DNA of 40,163 bases from an uncultured Fluviicola sp. (lineage in GTDB: Bacteria > Bacteroidota > Bacteroidia > Flavobacteriales_D > Crocinitomicaceae), in assembly GCA_937919725.1 (NCBI GenBank), contig CALFOS010000089.1:1-40163 (forward strand), read 5' to 3'. Below are positions 27,322 through 38,200 of the stretch, in pieces. The notes beneath the pieces were generated by a model. It was not told the DNA's origin, searched no databases, and saw nothing but the letters and a program-made list of their open reading frames with translations. Position 1 is the stretch's first letter. Each line of letters begins with the position of its first letter. The position numbers were made by a program, and so were the translations under genes.

Positions 27322-29208
27322 ATGAAAAATTTATTACTCTGTGGAGGTCTCCTTTTGGCAAGTAGCGCGTTTTCGCAAGTGCTGACGGAAGATTTCGAAG
27401 GACTAGGTGGAGCTCTTCCGGCTGGATGGGTATCCGGCTCAACTACACCAGGTTCTGGTGATTGGATTACTGGTACTTCTACAAATGCTAACTCTGCTGG
27501 CTTTTGGCCAGTGCCTACTCACGGTAGTTTTGCACAAGTGAATGACGACGCATGTAACTGTGTGTTAACTGCAGCTTACTTAACATCTCCTTCAATGGAC
27601 TTTACTGGTTTAACAGGTGTTGTACTGCAATATGCATTCGTTGACGATTTAACGTATGGTGGAAACCCACATCTAGTTCAAGTTTCCGTTAATGGTGGTG
27701 CTTGGGCTACCGTTTTCACGTATGTTCCAGGTGCATCACCAAACATTGAGTGGCAAGACGGATTGGTTTCGCTTGGCGCTGCAACTAATGGTGCTGCTGA
27801 CGTAAAAGTACGTTGGAAATACGATGACGCTGGTGCTTGGGCAACTGGTCTTGCAATTGACGATGTAGTAGTGAAAGTTCCTGCTCAAAATGATGCGAGT
27901 ATTACTGGCGTTTCTTTGAACCGTTGGGCATTGATCAACACGAATACTGTGCTAAGTGCACTCGTAACAAATGTTGGTGGAAACGCAATCACTTCTTTGA
28001 CAATTGATTGGAATGATGGTACAAGTCACTCTTCTGTGATCCCAGTTAATATCGCTGTTGGTGCTTCTGCAACTGTTGCTCACCCAACAAACGTAACGTA
28101 TGCTACAGCTGTTGAGAAAAACATCGCAGTTACTATTACAAGCGTAAATAGTGCTGCTGATGGTGATCCATCAAACAATGCTTCTTCTGGACTTCACAAC
28201 ACGTTGAGTCAACAAACTGACAAAGCGGTTGTTATTGAAGAAGGAACAGGTACGTGGTGTGGATGGTGTCCTCGTGGTGCTGTCGCAATGGATTACATGA
28301 CGACAACGTATCCTGCTGATTTCATCGGTGTCGCTGTTCACAATGGTGATCCAATGACTGTTACTGCTTACGATGCTGCTGCGGCTTTCTCTGGTTTCCC
28401 AGGAGCTAACGTAGATCGTTCACTTTTGGGCGTTTCTGTATCTCAATCTTTGTTCGAGCAATACTACAACAACCGTGTGAACATGGGAGTACCTGCAAAT
28501 GTAGATGGTGTAGTTACTGGAACAGGAGCAAGCGTAACGGTTAACGCATCTGCGAGTTTCTATACTCCAGTTACGGGTGCTAACTTCCGTTTGGCGGTAG
28601 TTATCGCAGAAAACAATGTAACAGGAACAACTTCTGGATACAACCAAACGAACTACTACGCAGGTGGTGGTCAAGGTGCAATGGGTGGTTACGAGGCTCT
28701 TCCAGATCCAGTACCAGCTGCACAGATGGTTTACGATCACGTTGGACGTGCTTTGTTAGGAGGATACGCTGGACAAGCTGGTTCGGTTCCTGCAACAATC
28801 ACTGATGGAACAGTAGCTAACTACACATTTACATACACAGTTCCTGGAACGAGCAACCGTGCAAATATGTATGCAGTAGTTATGTTGATTGATAACGCAA
28901 CGGGCGAAATCGTGAATGCGAAATCGACTCCACTTGCTGCAGCAGGAATTGCTTCTGTAGAAACAATTGGAATGAATGTATATCCAAACCCTGCTTCAGA
29001 TAACGTAAACGTTGCTTTCGAAGCTGCTGGAGATTACACAATTACAATTACTGACATGGCTGGACGCGTAGTTTCAACTAACGCTTTCTCTAACTTGTCT
29101 GGTGCTCAAAACATCGCAATTCCAGTTGCTGAGTTGATGAGCGGAAACTACATCGTTAGCGTTGCTACCGAAGGAGCTTCTTACAACCAAGTACTTGTTA
29201 TCAGATAA
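27322..29208 (+). CDS. Secreted Omp28-related (thioredoxin-fold-like) protein with N-terminal choice-of-anchor-type domain and T9SS type A sorting domain
   Basis: 628 aa; signal peptide; TEDFEGLGGALPAGWVSGS...; VVIEEGTGTWCGWCPRGAVAMDYM (CxxC); C-terminal VYPNPASDNVNVAFEAAGDYTITITDMAGRVV...GNYIVSVATEG. Confidence 0.9.
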   Translation: MKNLLLCGGLLLASSAFSQVLTEDFEGLGGALPAGWVSGSTTPGSGDWITGTSTNANSAGFWPVPTHGSFAQVNDDACNCVLTAAYLTSPSMDFTGLTGVVLQYAFVDDLTYGGNPHLVQVSVNGGAWATVFTYVPGASPNIEWQDGLVSLGAATNGAADVKVRWKYDDAGAWATGLAIDDVVVKVPAQNDASITGVSLNRWALINTNTVLSALVTNVGGNAITSLTIDWNDGTSHSSVIPVNIAVGASATVAHPTNVTYATAVEKNIAVTITSVNSAADGDPSNNASSGLHNTLSQQTDKAVVIEEGTGTWCGWCPRGAVAMDYMTTTYPADFIGVAVHNGDPMTVTAYDAAAAFSGFPGANVDRSLLGVSVSQSLFEQYYNNRVNMGVPANVDGVVTGTGASVTVNASASFYTPVTGANFRLAVVIAENNVTGTTSGYNQTNYYAGGGQGAMGGYEALPDPVPAAQMVYDHVGRALLGGYAGQAGSVPATITDGTVANYTFTYTVPGTSNRANMYAVVMLIDNATGEIVNAKSTPLAAAGIASVETIGMNVYPNPASDNVNVAFEAAGDYTITITDMAGRVVSTNAFSNLSGAQNIAIPVAELMSGNYIVSVATEGASYNQVLVIR

Positions 29209-29258
29209 TATACTTAAGTAAGTCCAACTTCTTTTTGAGAAGTAGACGAATAGGTTTT

Positions 29259-29313
29259 AAAGCCGTTTGTTCCGTTCCGATAATTATCGGAATCGGAATA
29301 AGCGGCTTTTTTC
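29259..29313 (+). terminator. Long hairpin Rho-independent terminator containing an 18-bp perfect palindrome
   Basis: AAAGCCGTTTGTTCCGTTCCGATAATTATCGGAATCGGAATAAGCGGCTTTTTTC; core TTCCGATAATTATCGGAA at 29275-29292. Confidence 0.85.
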
Positions 29314-29344
29314 ATTTACATCCCTGATTCCAAAAGCATTTTCG

Positions 29345-29352
29345 TATCTTTG
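29345..29352 (+). promoter_or_regulatory. Candidate -7 element (TATCTTTG) upstream of maeB
   Basis: Matches TAnnTTTG, 23 nt before the ATG. Confidence 0.45.
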
Positions 29353-29375
29353 ACCGCTTCAAAAGCGACCAACAT

Positions 29376-31640
29376 ATGCCAAAAATCAGAAAACAAGATG
29401 CACTCGATTATCATTCCATGGGAAAGCCAGGGAAAATTGAGGTAGTTCCAACAAAACCTTATGCAACTCAACGCGACCTTTCCTTGGCGTATTCACCCGG
29501 CGTGGCAGAGCCATGCTTACGAATTGCTGAAAACAAGGAAGATGTCTACAAATACACAAGCAAAGGAAATCTTGTAGCGGTTATTTCGAATGGAACTTCG
29601 GTTCTTGGTTTGGGAGATATCGGCCCAGAAGCATCGAAACCGGTGATGGAAGGAAAAGGCTTGCTCTTCAAGATTTTTGCAGACATCGATGTGTTCGATA
29701 TTGAGGTAGACGCAACCGATCCTGAACTTTTTATTCAAACAGTAAAGGCGATTGCACCCACGTTTGGCGGAATCAACCTCGAAGATATCAAAGCGCCCGA
29801 AGCGTTTATTATTGAAGAACGACTCAAGGCAGAGTTGGATATTCCAGTGATGCACGACGACCAGCACGGAACAGCAATTATATCCTCTGCCGCATTGCTG
29901 AATGCACTCGAATTGGCCAAAAAAAGAATTGACCGCGTTAAAATTGTGGTCTCTGGGGCAGGAGCTTCCGCCTTGTCTTGCGCCAAACTATACCACGCTC
30001 TTGGAGCGAAAGTGGAAAATATTTTTATGTTCGATTCCAAAGGACTCATCTATGCAGACCGAACGGATTTGGACGACAGCAAGAAAATGTTTGCGAAGCA
30101 CAAAAAGGACATTGAGTTCAAAGATGCCTTCAAAAAAGCAGATGTTTTCTTAGGTCTTTCGCGTGGTGGATTAGTAGATAAAGGCATGATTAAAGTAATG
30201 GCGAAGGATCCAATCGTGTTCGCACTTGCTAACCCAGAACCCGAAATTGGGTACAAAGACGCAACGTCGGTTCGCAAGGACATCATCATGGCGACAGGCC
30301 GATCCGATCATCCTAACCAAGTGAACAACGTACTCGGTTTTCCGTTTATTTTTAGAGGAGCCTTGGATGTACGCGCAACTACCATCAACGAAGAAATGAA
30401 ACTGGCAGCCGTGAAAGCAATTGCTGCTCTCGCCAAAGAAACAATTCCCGAAGAGGTGATTGAAGCCTACGGCGAAAAAAATATATCCTTCGGGCGCGAT
30501 CAAATTATTCCAAAACCGCTCGATCCACGATTGATCTACTACGTAGCACCAGCGGTGGCAAAAGCGGCCATGGAATCGGGCGTGGCAAAACACCCTATCG
30601 AAGATTGGGATGCCTATGAAATGGAACTGAAAAACCGTTTGGGCATCGACAATAAATTGATTCGAACAATTACAGAAAAAGCGCAACGCTCTCCAAAACG
30701 TGTTGTTTATGCAGAGGCAGACAACATTAAAATCCTCAAAGCGGCACAAACGGCTTGGGAAGAAGGAGTGGCTTTTCCAATATTGCTCGGCAAGAAAAGC
30801 TTGATCGAATCACTCATAGTGGAGTACATGATGGAGTTTCCAGAGGTGGAAATTGTCGATCCTAAGGCAGATGAAGAAAAAGAGCGCCGACAAGCGTACG
30901 GAGCAAAGTTTTTTGAAAAACGCATGCGAAAAGGGCTCACGGAGTTCGAAGCGGTACAAATTATGCGTGAGCGGAACCATTTCGGTGCTATGATGGTTGA
31001 AACAGGTGACGCCGACGCAATGATTTCTGGAATTTCCCGCAACTACCGTGATGTGGTTCGACCCGTGATTCAAACCATCGGGCTGCAAAAGGACATGAAA
31101 GTGGTGGCAGGAATGTATATTCTCGACACAAAACGCGGTCCACTTTTCTTGGCAGATACCACTTTGAATGTGAATCCAAATGCAGATGAAATTGCGGAAA
31201 TCACCATGAACGTTGCCAAAATGATCCGTAAATTCAAAATTCATCCACGCATTGCTTTGTTGAGCTACTCCAACTTCGGATCAGGCACAGGCGAAGATGC
31301 AACCAAAATGGCACGAGCCGTAGAAATTATTCGAGAAAAAGATCCAAATCTGATTGTAGACGGCGAGGTGCAAGCAAATTTTGCGCTGAACAATGAATTG
31401 ATGAACGAAAAATTCTCCTTTTCTACGCTCTCCAACAAAAAAGTGAATACGCTGATTTTCCCAAATCTTGCTTCTGGAAATATTGCCTACAAATTGATGC
31501 AAGAAATGAACGACGACGATTCCATCGGACCCGTGCTCGTTGGTTTGAAAAAATCCGTTCACGTATTACAAATGGGAGCATCCGTTCGCGAAATCATTAA
31601 CATGGTAAAAGTCGCAGTGGTAGACGCACAAAACAAATAG
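29376..31640 (+). CDS. maeB: NADP-dependent malic enzyme fused to a C-terminal phosphate acetyltransferase-like domain
   Basis: 754 aa; LAYSPGVAEPCLRI, IPVMHDDQHGTAIISSAALLNAL, VSGAGASALSCAKLY, C-terminal PTA domain (RVVYAEADNIKILKAAQ, ALLSYSNFGSG, DGEVQANFALN). Confidence 0.96.
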   Translation: MPKIRKQDALDYHSMGKPGKIEVVPTKPYATQRDLSLAYSPGVAEPCLRIAENKEDVYKYTSKGNLVAVISNGTSVLGLGDIGPEASKPVMEGKGLLFKIFADIDVFDIEVDATDPELFIQTVKAIAPTFGGINLEDIKAPEAFIIEERLKAELDIPVMHDDQHGTAIISSAALLNALELAKKRIDRVKIVVSGAGASALSCAKLYHALGAKVENIFMFDSKGLIYADRTDLDDSKKMFAKHKKDIEFKDAFKKADVFLGLSRGGLVDKGMIKVMAKDPIVFALANPEPEIGYKDATSVRKDIIMATGRSDHPNQVNNVLGFPFIFRGALDVRATTINEEMKLAAVKAIAALAKETIPEEVIEAYGEKNISFGRDQIIPKPLDPRLIYYVAPAVAKAAMESGVAKHPIEDWDAYEMELKNRLGIDNKLIRTITEKAQRSPKRVVYAEADNIKILKAAQTAWEEGVAFPILLGKKSLIESLIVEYMMEFPEVEIVDPKADEEKERRQAYGAKFFEKRMRKGLTEFEAVQIMRERNHFGAMMVETGDADAMISGISRNYRDVVRPVIQTIGLQKDMKVVAGMYILDTKRGPLFLADTTLNVNPNADEIAEITMNVAKMIRKFKIHPRIALLSYSNFGSGTGEDATKMARAVEIIREKDPNLIVDGEVQANFALNNELMNEKFSFSTLSNKKVNTLIFPNLASGNIAYKLMQEMNDDDSIGPVLVGLKKSVHVLQMGASVREIINMVKVAVVDAQNK

Positions 31641-31642
31641 GT

Positions 31643-32218
31643 ATGATTGCACAATTGAATGGTCGACTGATTGAAAAAGCTCCGACAGAACTTGTATTGG
31701 AGTGTGGAGGAGTTGGTTACGAAGTGAAAATCTCCCTCAACACGTTTTCCGCTATAGGAAGTGAGGAGCAACTTAAACTTTTCATCAAGTTTGTTGTACG
31801 GGAAGATGCGCAGATTTTATACGGCTTTGCTACCAAAATAGAACGCGAAATGTTCAACCATTTGGTGTCTGTGTCTGGGATTGGACCAAATACGGCGATG
31901 ATCATGCTGTCGTCTCTAGTGCCCGAAGAAATTGCCAGTGCCATTCAGAATGAGGACGTTCGGACCATTCAAGGGATTAAAGGAATTGGCGCGAAAACAG
32001 CACAGCGCGTTATTGTTGACTTGAAGGATAAAATGTTAAAAATGGCGTTTTCGTCCGAAAATATCTTCAATGCAAACAATACAAGTAGATTTGAAGCGTT
32101 AACAGCATTGGCTTCCTTAGGTTTTGATAAGAAATCTGCGGAAAAGGCGATAGATAAAATTGCAACTGGCGAAGAGTCGGTTGAACAGCTGATTAAAGGA
32201 GCACTGAAGATTCTTTAG
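31643..32218 (+). CDS. ruvA: Holliday junction branch migration protein RuvA
   Basis: 191 aa; MIAQLNGRLIEKAPTELVLECGGVGYEV, VSGIGPNTAMIMLS, IKGIGAKTAQRVIVDLKDK; starts 2 bp after maeB stop. Confidence 0.97.
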   Translation: MIAQLNGRLIEKAPTELVLECGGVGYEVKISLNTFSAIGSEEQLKLFIKFVVREDAQILYGFATKIEREMFNHLVSVSGIGPNTAMIMLSSLVPEEIASAIQNEDVRTIQGIKGIGAKTAQRVIVDLKDKMLKMAFSSENIFNANNTSRFEALTALASLGFDKKSAEKAIDKIATGEESVEQLIKGALKIL

Positions 32219-32252
32219 TCGATATAAGAAATTGAATACGAGATTACTATAT

Positions 32253-35200
32253 ATGAAGTACGTTGGACTACTGCTTTTGTTTTGCTTGATTATTGTGCCT
32301 TCCTGGGCGCAAAATGATCCCGATACCAATCTGATCTATCCAATTAATCCTACTTACGATCCTACTCAAACAACCGATCAAAGTTTCGATTTAGGCGATC
32401 CATCTTCAGTGGAACGAACCATCGTTTACGATCCAGTAACAGGAAAATATATTTTCAAAGAAGTAATCGGGAAATCGGAACTCAACTACCGAAATCCTTC
32501 TATGATGACGCTCGAAGAGTACATCGAATACGAACGCAAAAAAGCACTTGCCGATAATTGGAAAGAAAAAATTGACGAGCAAACAGCTGAAAATCAACCC
32601 TTCGAATTTCCGATTAAAGTGGGTAGCAAAGTCTTCGAAAACTTCTTCGGATCCGATCAAATCACCATTCGAACAACAGGAAGCGTTGAAATAGCATTGG
32701 GCGTAAACTCTTCGCGCTACGACAATCCAATTCTCCCAGTGAAGCAACGTAGGATTACGCGCTTCGATTTCCAACAACAAATCAACCTCAACCTTGTTGG
32801 ACAAATTGGAACCCGCGTAAAACTGGGAACCAGCTACAACACACAAGCAGCATTTGATTTCGACAACATTTCGACGCTCGAATACACAGGAGATGCCGAT
32901 CAAATTATTCAAAAAATTCAACTCGGAAACGTATCATTCAAGCCGCCAACATCCTTGATTCAAGGATCGCAAGTGCTTTTTGGAGCCTATGGTCAATTCA
33001 AATTTGGAAACACAACCGTCGATTTCATCGGTGCGTCGTCCAAAGGACAAAAGAAAGAAATCAATATTACTGGAAAATCGCAAGCGCAACAGTTTGAGGT
33101 AACGGGGGACAATTACGAGTCGAATCGTCACTACTTCCTCAACGCCTATCACCACGACAATTACGACAAAGGAATGTCGACCTTGCCAATTCCAAACACC
33201 ACGATCAACCTTACGCGTATCGAGGTGTGGGTGATGAACCGAACAAACGAAACTGAAAACACACGAAATATCATTGCCTTCTCCGATTTGGGTGAAGCAA
33301 AACCAGAAAATTGTGAGGGTGACCCAGGTAATTACGCGACAGCAGATTTGCCACTCAATGATGCGAACGGACTCTACAAATGGGCTTCCGTGGACGCGCC
33401 AGGCATTCGATCGTTTAGCAACGCAACGCAAACCTTGGCCGCTCAAATTTCAGCACCAGGCCCGTTCCAACAAGCGGTTCACTACGAAAAAGTGGAGAAC
33501 GCACGAAAGTTGAACGAAAGTGAGTTTAGCTACAGCGCTCAACTTGGATTCATCTCCCTGAACATGCCTTTGAACAACGACGAGGTATTGGCGGTTTCGT
33601 ATGAGTACACCTACAGAGGTGACACCTATCAAGTAGGGGAATTTTCTACAGATGGTATCGCTGGACAAGATGCACTCATTGTAAAACTCTTGAAGCCAAC
33701 AATCACCAACCCAAAAAATGCGATTTGGAAATTGATGATGAAAAACGTTTACTCCATCGGTGCGTACCAAGTGGATCAACAAGGTTTCCGCTTGAATATC
33801 TTGTACAATAATCCCGAGACCTCCGTTAATGTTCCATTTTTCCCGATGGATGGTGTGGACGATGAACAGATCGTGACTTTACTGGAAATGGACAAATTGA
33901 ACCAAAACAACCAACCTTTTTCGGATGGGGTTTTCGATTTTGTGCCAATCAGTTTTAACGGAAACAGAGCGGAATCTGCAGGAACAATCAACACACGAAA
34001 CGGACGAATATACTTTACTACCGTGGAGCCTTTTGGACAAACACTTGCCAATAAGTTAGCAGCGGTGGGAACGATTCCTCAGGTGTTGATTGATCAAGTT
34101 TCATACACCGAATTATACGATTCCACGAAAACGGCAGCTCAACAAATTCCATCCAAAAACAGGTTTAGCTTCAAAGGAGAGTACCAATCTTCCATCAGTT
34201 CCGATATTCCGTTGAATGCGCTCAATGTCCCTGAAGGGGCAGTGACAGTAACGGCGGGAGGTATCCAGTTGACCGAAGGAATGGACTACACAGTGGATTA
34301 CAACCTCGGACGTGTGAAAATCTTGAATGAGTCCTACCTCAATTCGAATACGCCGATCAAAATTTCCATCGAAAGCAATTCCGTCTTCGGATTCCAATCC
34401 AAATCCCTGATCGGGTCCAGGGTTAGCCATCGCTTTAGCGATAAATTCAACATTGGCGCCACGTGGATGCGCATGATGGAACGACCGATTACACAAAAAG
34501 TCGACATAGGAAGTGAACCTTACAAAAACAATGTGATTGGTTTCGACATCGCCTACAGAACGGATGTTCCCTTGCTCACAAAATTGGTCGATCTCCTTCC
34601 AATTATTTCAACCAAAGAACGATCTACTTTCTCCTTCACAGGTGAATTCGCCCACTTAATACCCGGCACACCGCGTGCAATTGGCAAATCTGGAATTTCG
34701 TACGTCGACGATTTCGAAGGAGCACAAAGTTCCATCGACCTTCGCTCGGCAACTGCTTGGCGCTTAGCATCGGTTCCGAAAGGACAGCAAGATCTGTTCC
34801 CTGAGGCAACTTTTACAGATCTTACAGCAGGATTCAAGCGCGCTCGAACAACTTGGTACGTTGTTGATCCATTGTTCTCACAAGGGTCCAACTTAACGCC
34901 ACAACACATCAAAGATAATCCAGAATTGGTGAGCGATAGTCGCGTACGTCTTGTTGGACAAACAGAAATTTGGCCCAACCAACAATTGGCAATCGGAACC
35001 ATTGGAAACATTCCTATTCTTGATTTGGCGTACTATCCAAAAGAGCGTGGAATGTACAACTTCGACACCACTAACACCACGGATGCAAATGGATTATTTA
35101 CCGATCCTGAGAACCGTTGGGGAGGAGTCATGCGCGCATTGACAACGAACGACTTTGAGTTAGCTAACATCGAATACATTCAGTTTTGGATGCTCGATCC

Positions 35201-38200
35201 ATTCAACCAGGACGCCGAAGATGCCGATCCAAATTCGAACCACACCGGTGGAGACTTGTACTTCAACCTTGGAAACATTTCTGAAGACGTATTGCCCGAT
35301 TCGCGGCGAAGCTTTGAAAATGGCTTACCGCCGTTTTCTACTTCGTCCCAGGACAATTTAGACCAAACAGCTTGGGCGCGTGTATCCACCTTGCAACAAA
35401 CGGTGAATGCTTTCGATAACGATCCACTCGCCCGAGCGAATCAAGATGTTGGGTACGACGGTTGGGGCAATGCTGATGAAAGAATCTTCTTTTCGAACTA
35501 CGTTACTTGGGTACAAAATAATGGAACTATATCAGCCGCTGCGAAAGCGCAAATGATCGCCGATCCATCCAATGATGATTACCGTTTTTACCGCGATGAC
35601 AGATACGACGCGCAGGAAGCAAATATTTTGGACCGCTACAAAAAATTCAGAGGACTAGAAGGCAACTCGCCTACCATCGAAATGTCGGATACGATGAACG
35701 CGGACGGTTACCCCACACAGGCGACCAATCAGCCTGACATGGAGGAGTTCAACAACAACAATACCTTGGACGAAACGGAAAGTTATTTCCAGTACAAGGT
35801 GAGTTTGCGCCCGAACGACATGCAAGAAGGAAAGAACTTCATCACGAACGTTCAAACGGTGCAAAATGGAACAAAAACAGAACGATGGTATCAATTTAAA
35901 GTGCCTGTTCTCGATTTCGAAAAACGTGTAAACGGAATTCAAGACTTCAGAACGATTCGTTTCATGCGGATTTTCTTGAAAGATTTCAACGAAGAAGTAG
36001 TGGTGCGTTTTGCTCGCTTGGAATTCATTCGCGGAGAGTGGAGACGTTACCGAGATGATTTGGTGGAACCCGGAGAAGGAGTAACCACAGATCCAAACCT
36101 TACGAGTTTCAACATTGGAGCTGTTAACGTTGAAGAAAACGACCAACGTGAACCCATCAAATACGAAATTCCACCAGGAATTATTCGTGAAGTCGATCCA
36201 TCACAAACATACCAACGTCAGTTGAACGAACAATCATTGACCTTGGAAGTGTGTAACTTGAAAGATGGCGATGCCCGAGCAGGATACAAAAACGTTCAAT
36301 TCGATGTACGTACCTACAAAAAATTGAAAATGTTTGCTCACGCCGAAGCAGTGGAAGGGGCATCAGCATTGAAAGATGACGATTTAACGCTTTTCGTTCG
36401 TTTAGGAACCGATTTCACTGAAAACTACTACGAGTACGAAATGCCGCTGAAATTAACCGCATACGGAGCAGTGTTGCCCGAAGATATTTGGCCCGAAGCA
36501 AACAACGTAGAAATCACCTTCGACGATTTATTAAAGTTGAAGAAAGATCGAAATGCAGCGGCAACTTCTACCTCTGAGTATATGGTAGAATACTCGATCA
36601 TCGATCCAGCAAATCCAGCGCGGGTGTTAAAAGTGAAGGGAAGCCCGAATCTCCAAGGCTTGAAAATGATCATGATTGGGATTAGAAATCCTCACATCAA
36701 TAAAGATACACCGTGGTCTGATGATGGTCTCGCGAAATGCGTCAATGCGTGGATCAACGAGCTTCGCTTAACAGACTTTGTGAGCGATGGAGGATCTGCG
36801 GCGACCGCTCAAATGCAAGTTCAATTTGCCGATTTTGCTAACCTCAACATGTCTGGAAACTATTCGGGCGTCAACTGGGGAGCAGTAGATAGTCGCGTGC
36901 AAGAGCGCCAACGGAATCAAAAGCTCAATTTCGATATGAATGCGAGCGTGCAACTCGGTCAGTTTTTCGGTAAAAAGGCGCGTGTGATGTTGCCCTTCTT
37001 CTACAGCTATTCTGTGGGAGTAATCAATCCAGAATACGACCCATTCAATCCAGACATTCGTATAGCGGATTACGATGATGCTGCAACGCGTAAGAATAGT
37101 TCGCGCCTGGGGCAAGATTTCACTGAGCGCAAAGCGTACAACTTTACCAATGTGCGCAAAGAACTCAAAGCTGGAGCAGAAAATCATTTTTGGAGAGTTT
37201 CGAACTGGACCTATAGTTATGCCTATTCCGAAAATTTGCACCGCGATTTCAACACGAACTACGACCGCACTCAAACGTGGACGTCAGGATTGAACTACAA
37301 CTATTCGTTCAATGCGAAACCCGTCATGCCCTTCAAGAAAGTGAAGTTCATGCAAAAATCGAAATGGTGGGCAATTGTGCGTGATATGAATTTTTACCTC
37401 ACGCCAAAAAATGTTTCCTTTGGAACGGATGTGATGCGAAATTACAACGAACGCCAAATCCGAAACAACATCGTACCCGATTTCGAATTTGATCCAGTAT
37501 ACGTAAAGCAATTCAACTGGAACAGAAAATACAGCTTGGCCTACGACATCACCAAGAAGTTGAAATTCAACTTCAACGCCAACAATCGCTCTATTTTTGA
37601 AGAAGGTGATGGCGCAGCAGATCGACAGCTATTCCAAGATTCTTCGATTCAGTCGCAGTTGAGCACATTCGGACGTGGAATGGACTATTCACACGATTTC
37701 ACCTTCAAGTATACTTTGCCTTTCGACCAGATTCCAGCAACGGATTGGATCAGTTCGAATGTGACATGGAAGGGATCGTACAACTGGCAACGTGGACCGC
37801 TAGCACAGCCGGAATATGGGAATACTGTGCAAAATAGTCGTGACATTAACATGACTGCTCAGTTGAATTTCACCTCGCTCTACAACAAAGTGAAGTTCTT
37901 CCAGAAAGTGAACAACGGTGGATCAAACCCACGTGGACGACTTGCCGCAACCGACAAAGACGGAGCCAAGAAAGGTACTCCATCTAAACCGGGGGTCGAT
38001 ATTGAAATTGACGAGGACGAGAACTTAACTGAGAAACAAAAAGAGCGCAAAAAACGCAAGAAAGAACGTAAAAAGAAACGCGAGGACGCCGAGAAGAAGC
38101 GCGGTGGCAAAGTGAATCCTGTGTTAGGATTCTTCGCTCGCACACTCATGACCGTGCGCAATGTCAACGGAACATATACTGTTACGGATGGAACGTTGCT

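Noticed and set aside
36768-37274. 168-aa minus-strand ORF
   Set aside because: Antisense to sprA; shadow ORF.
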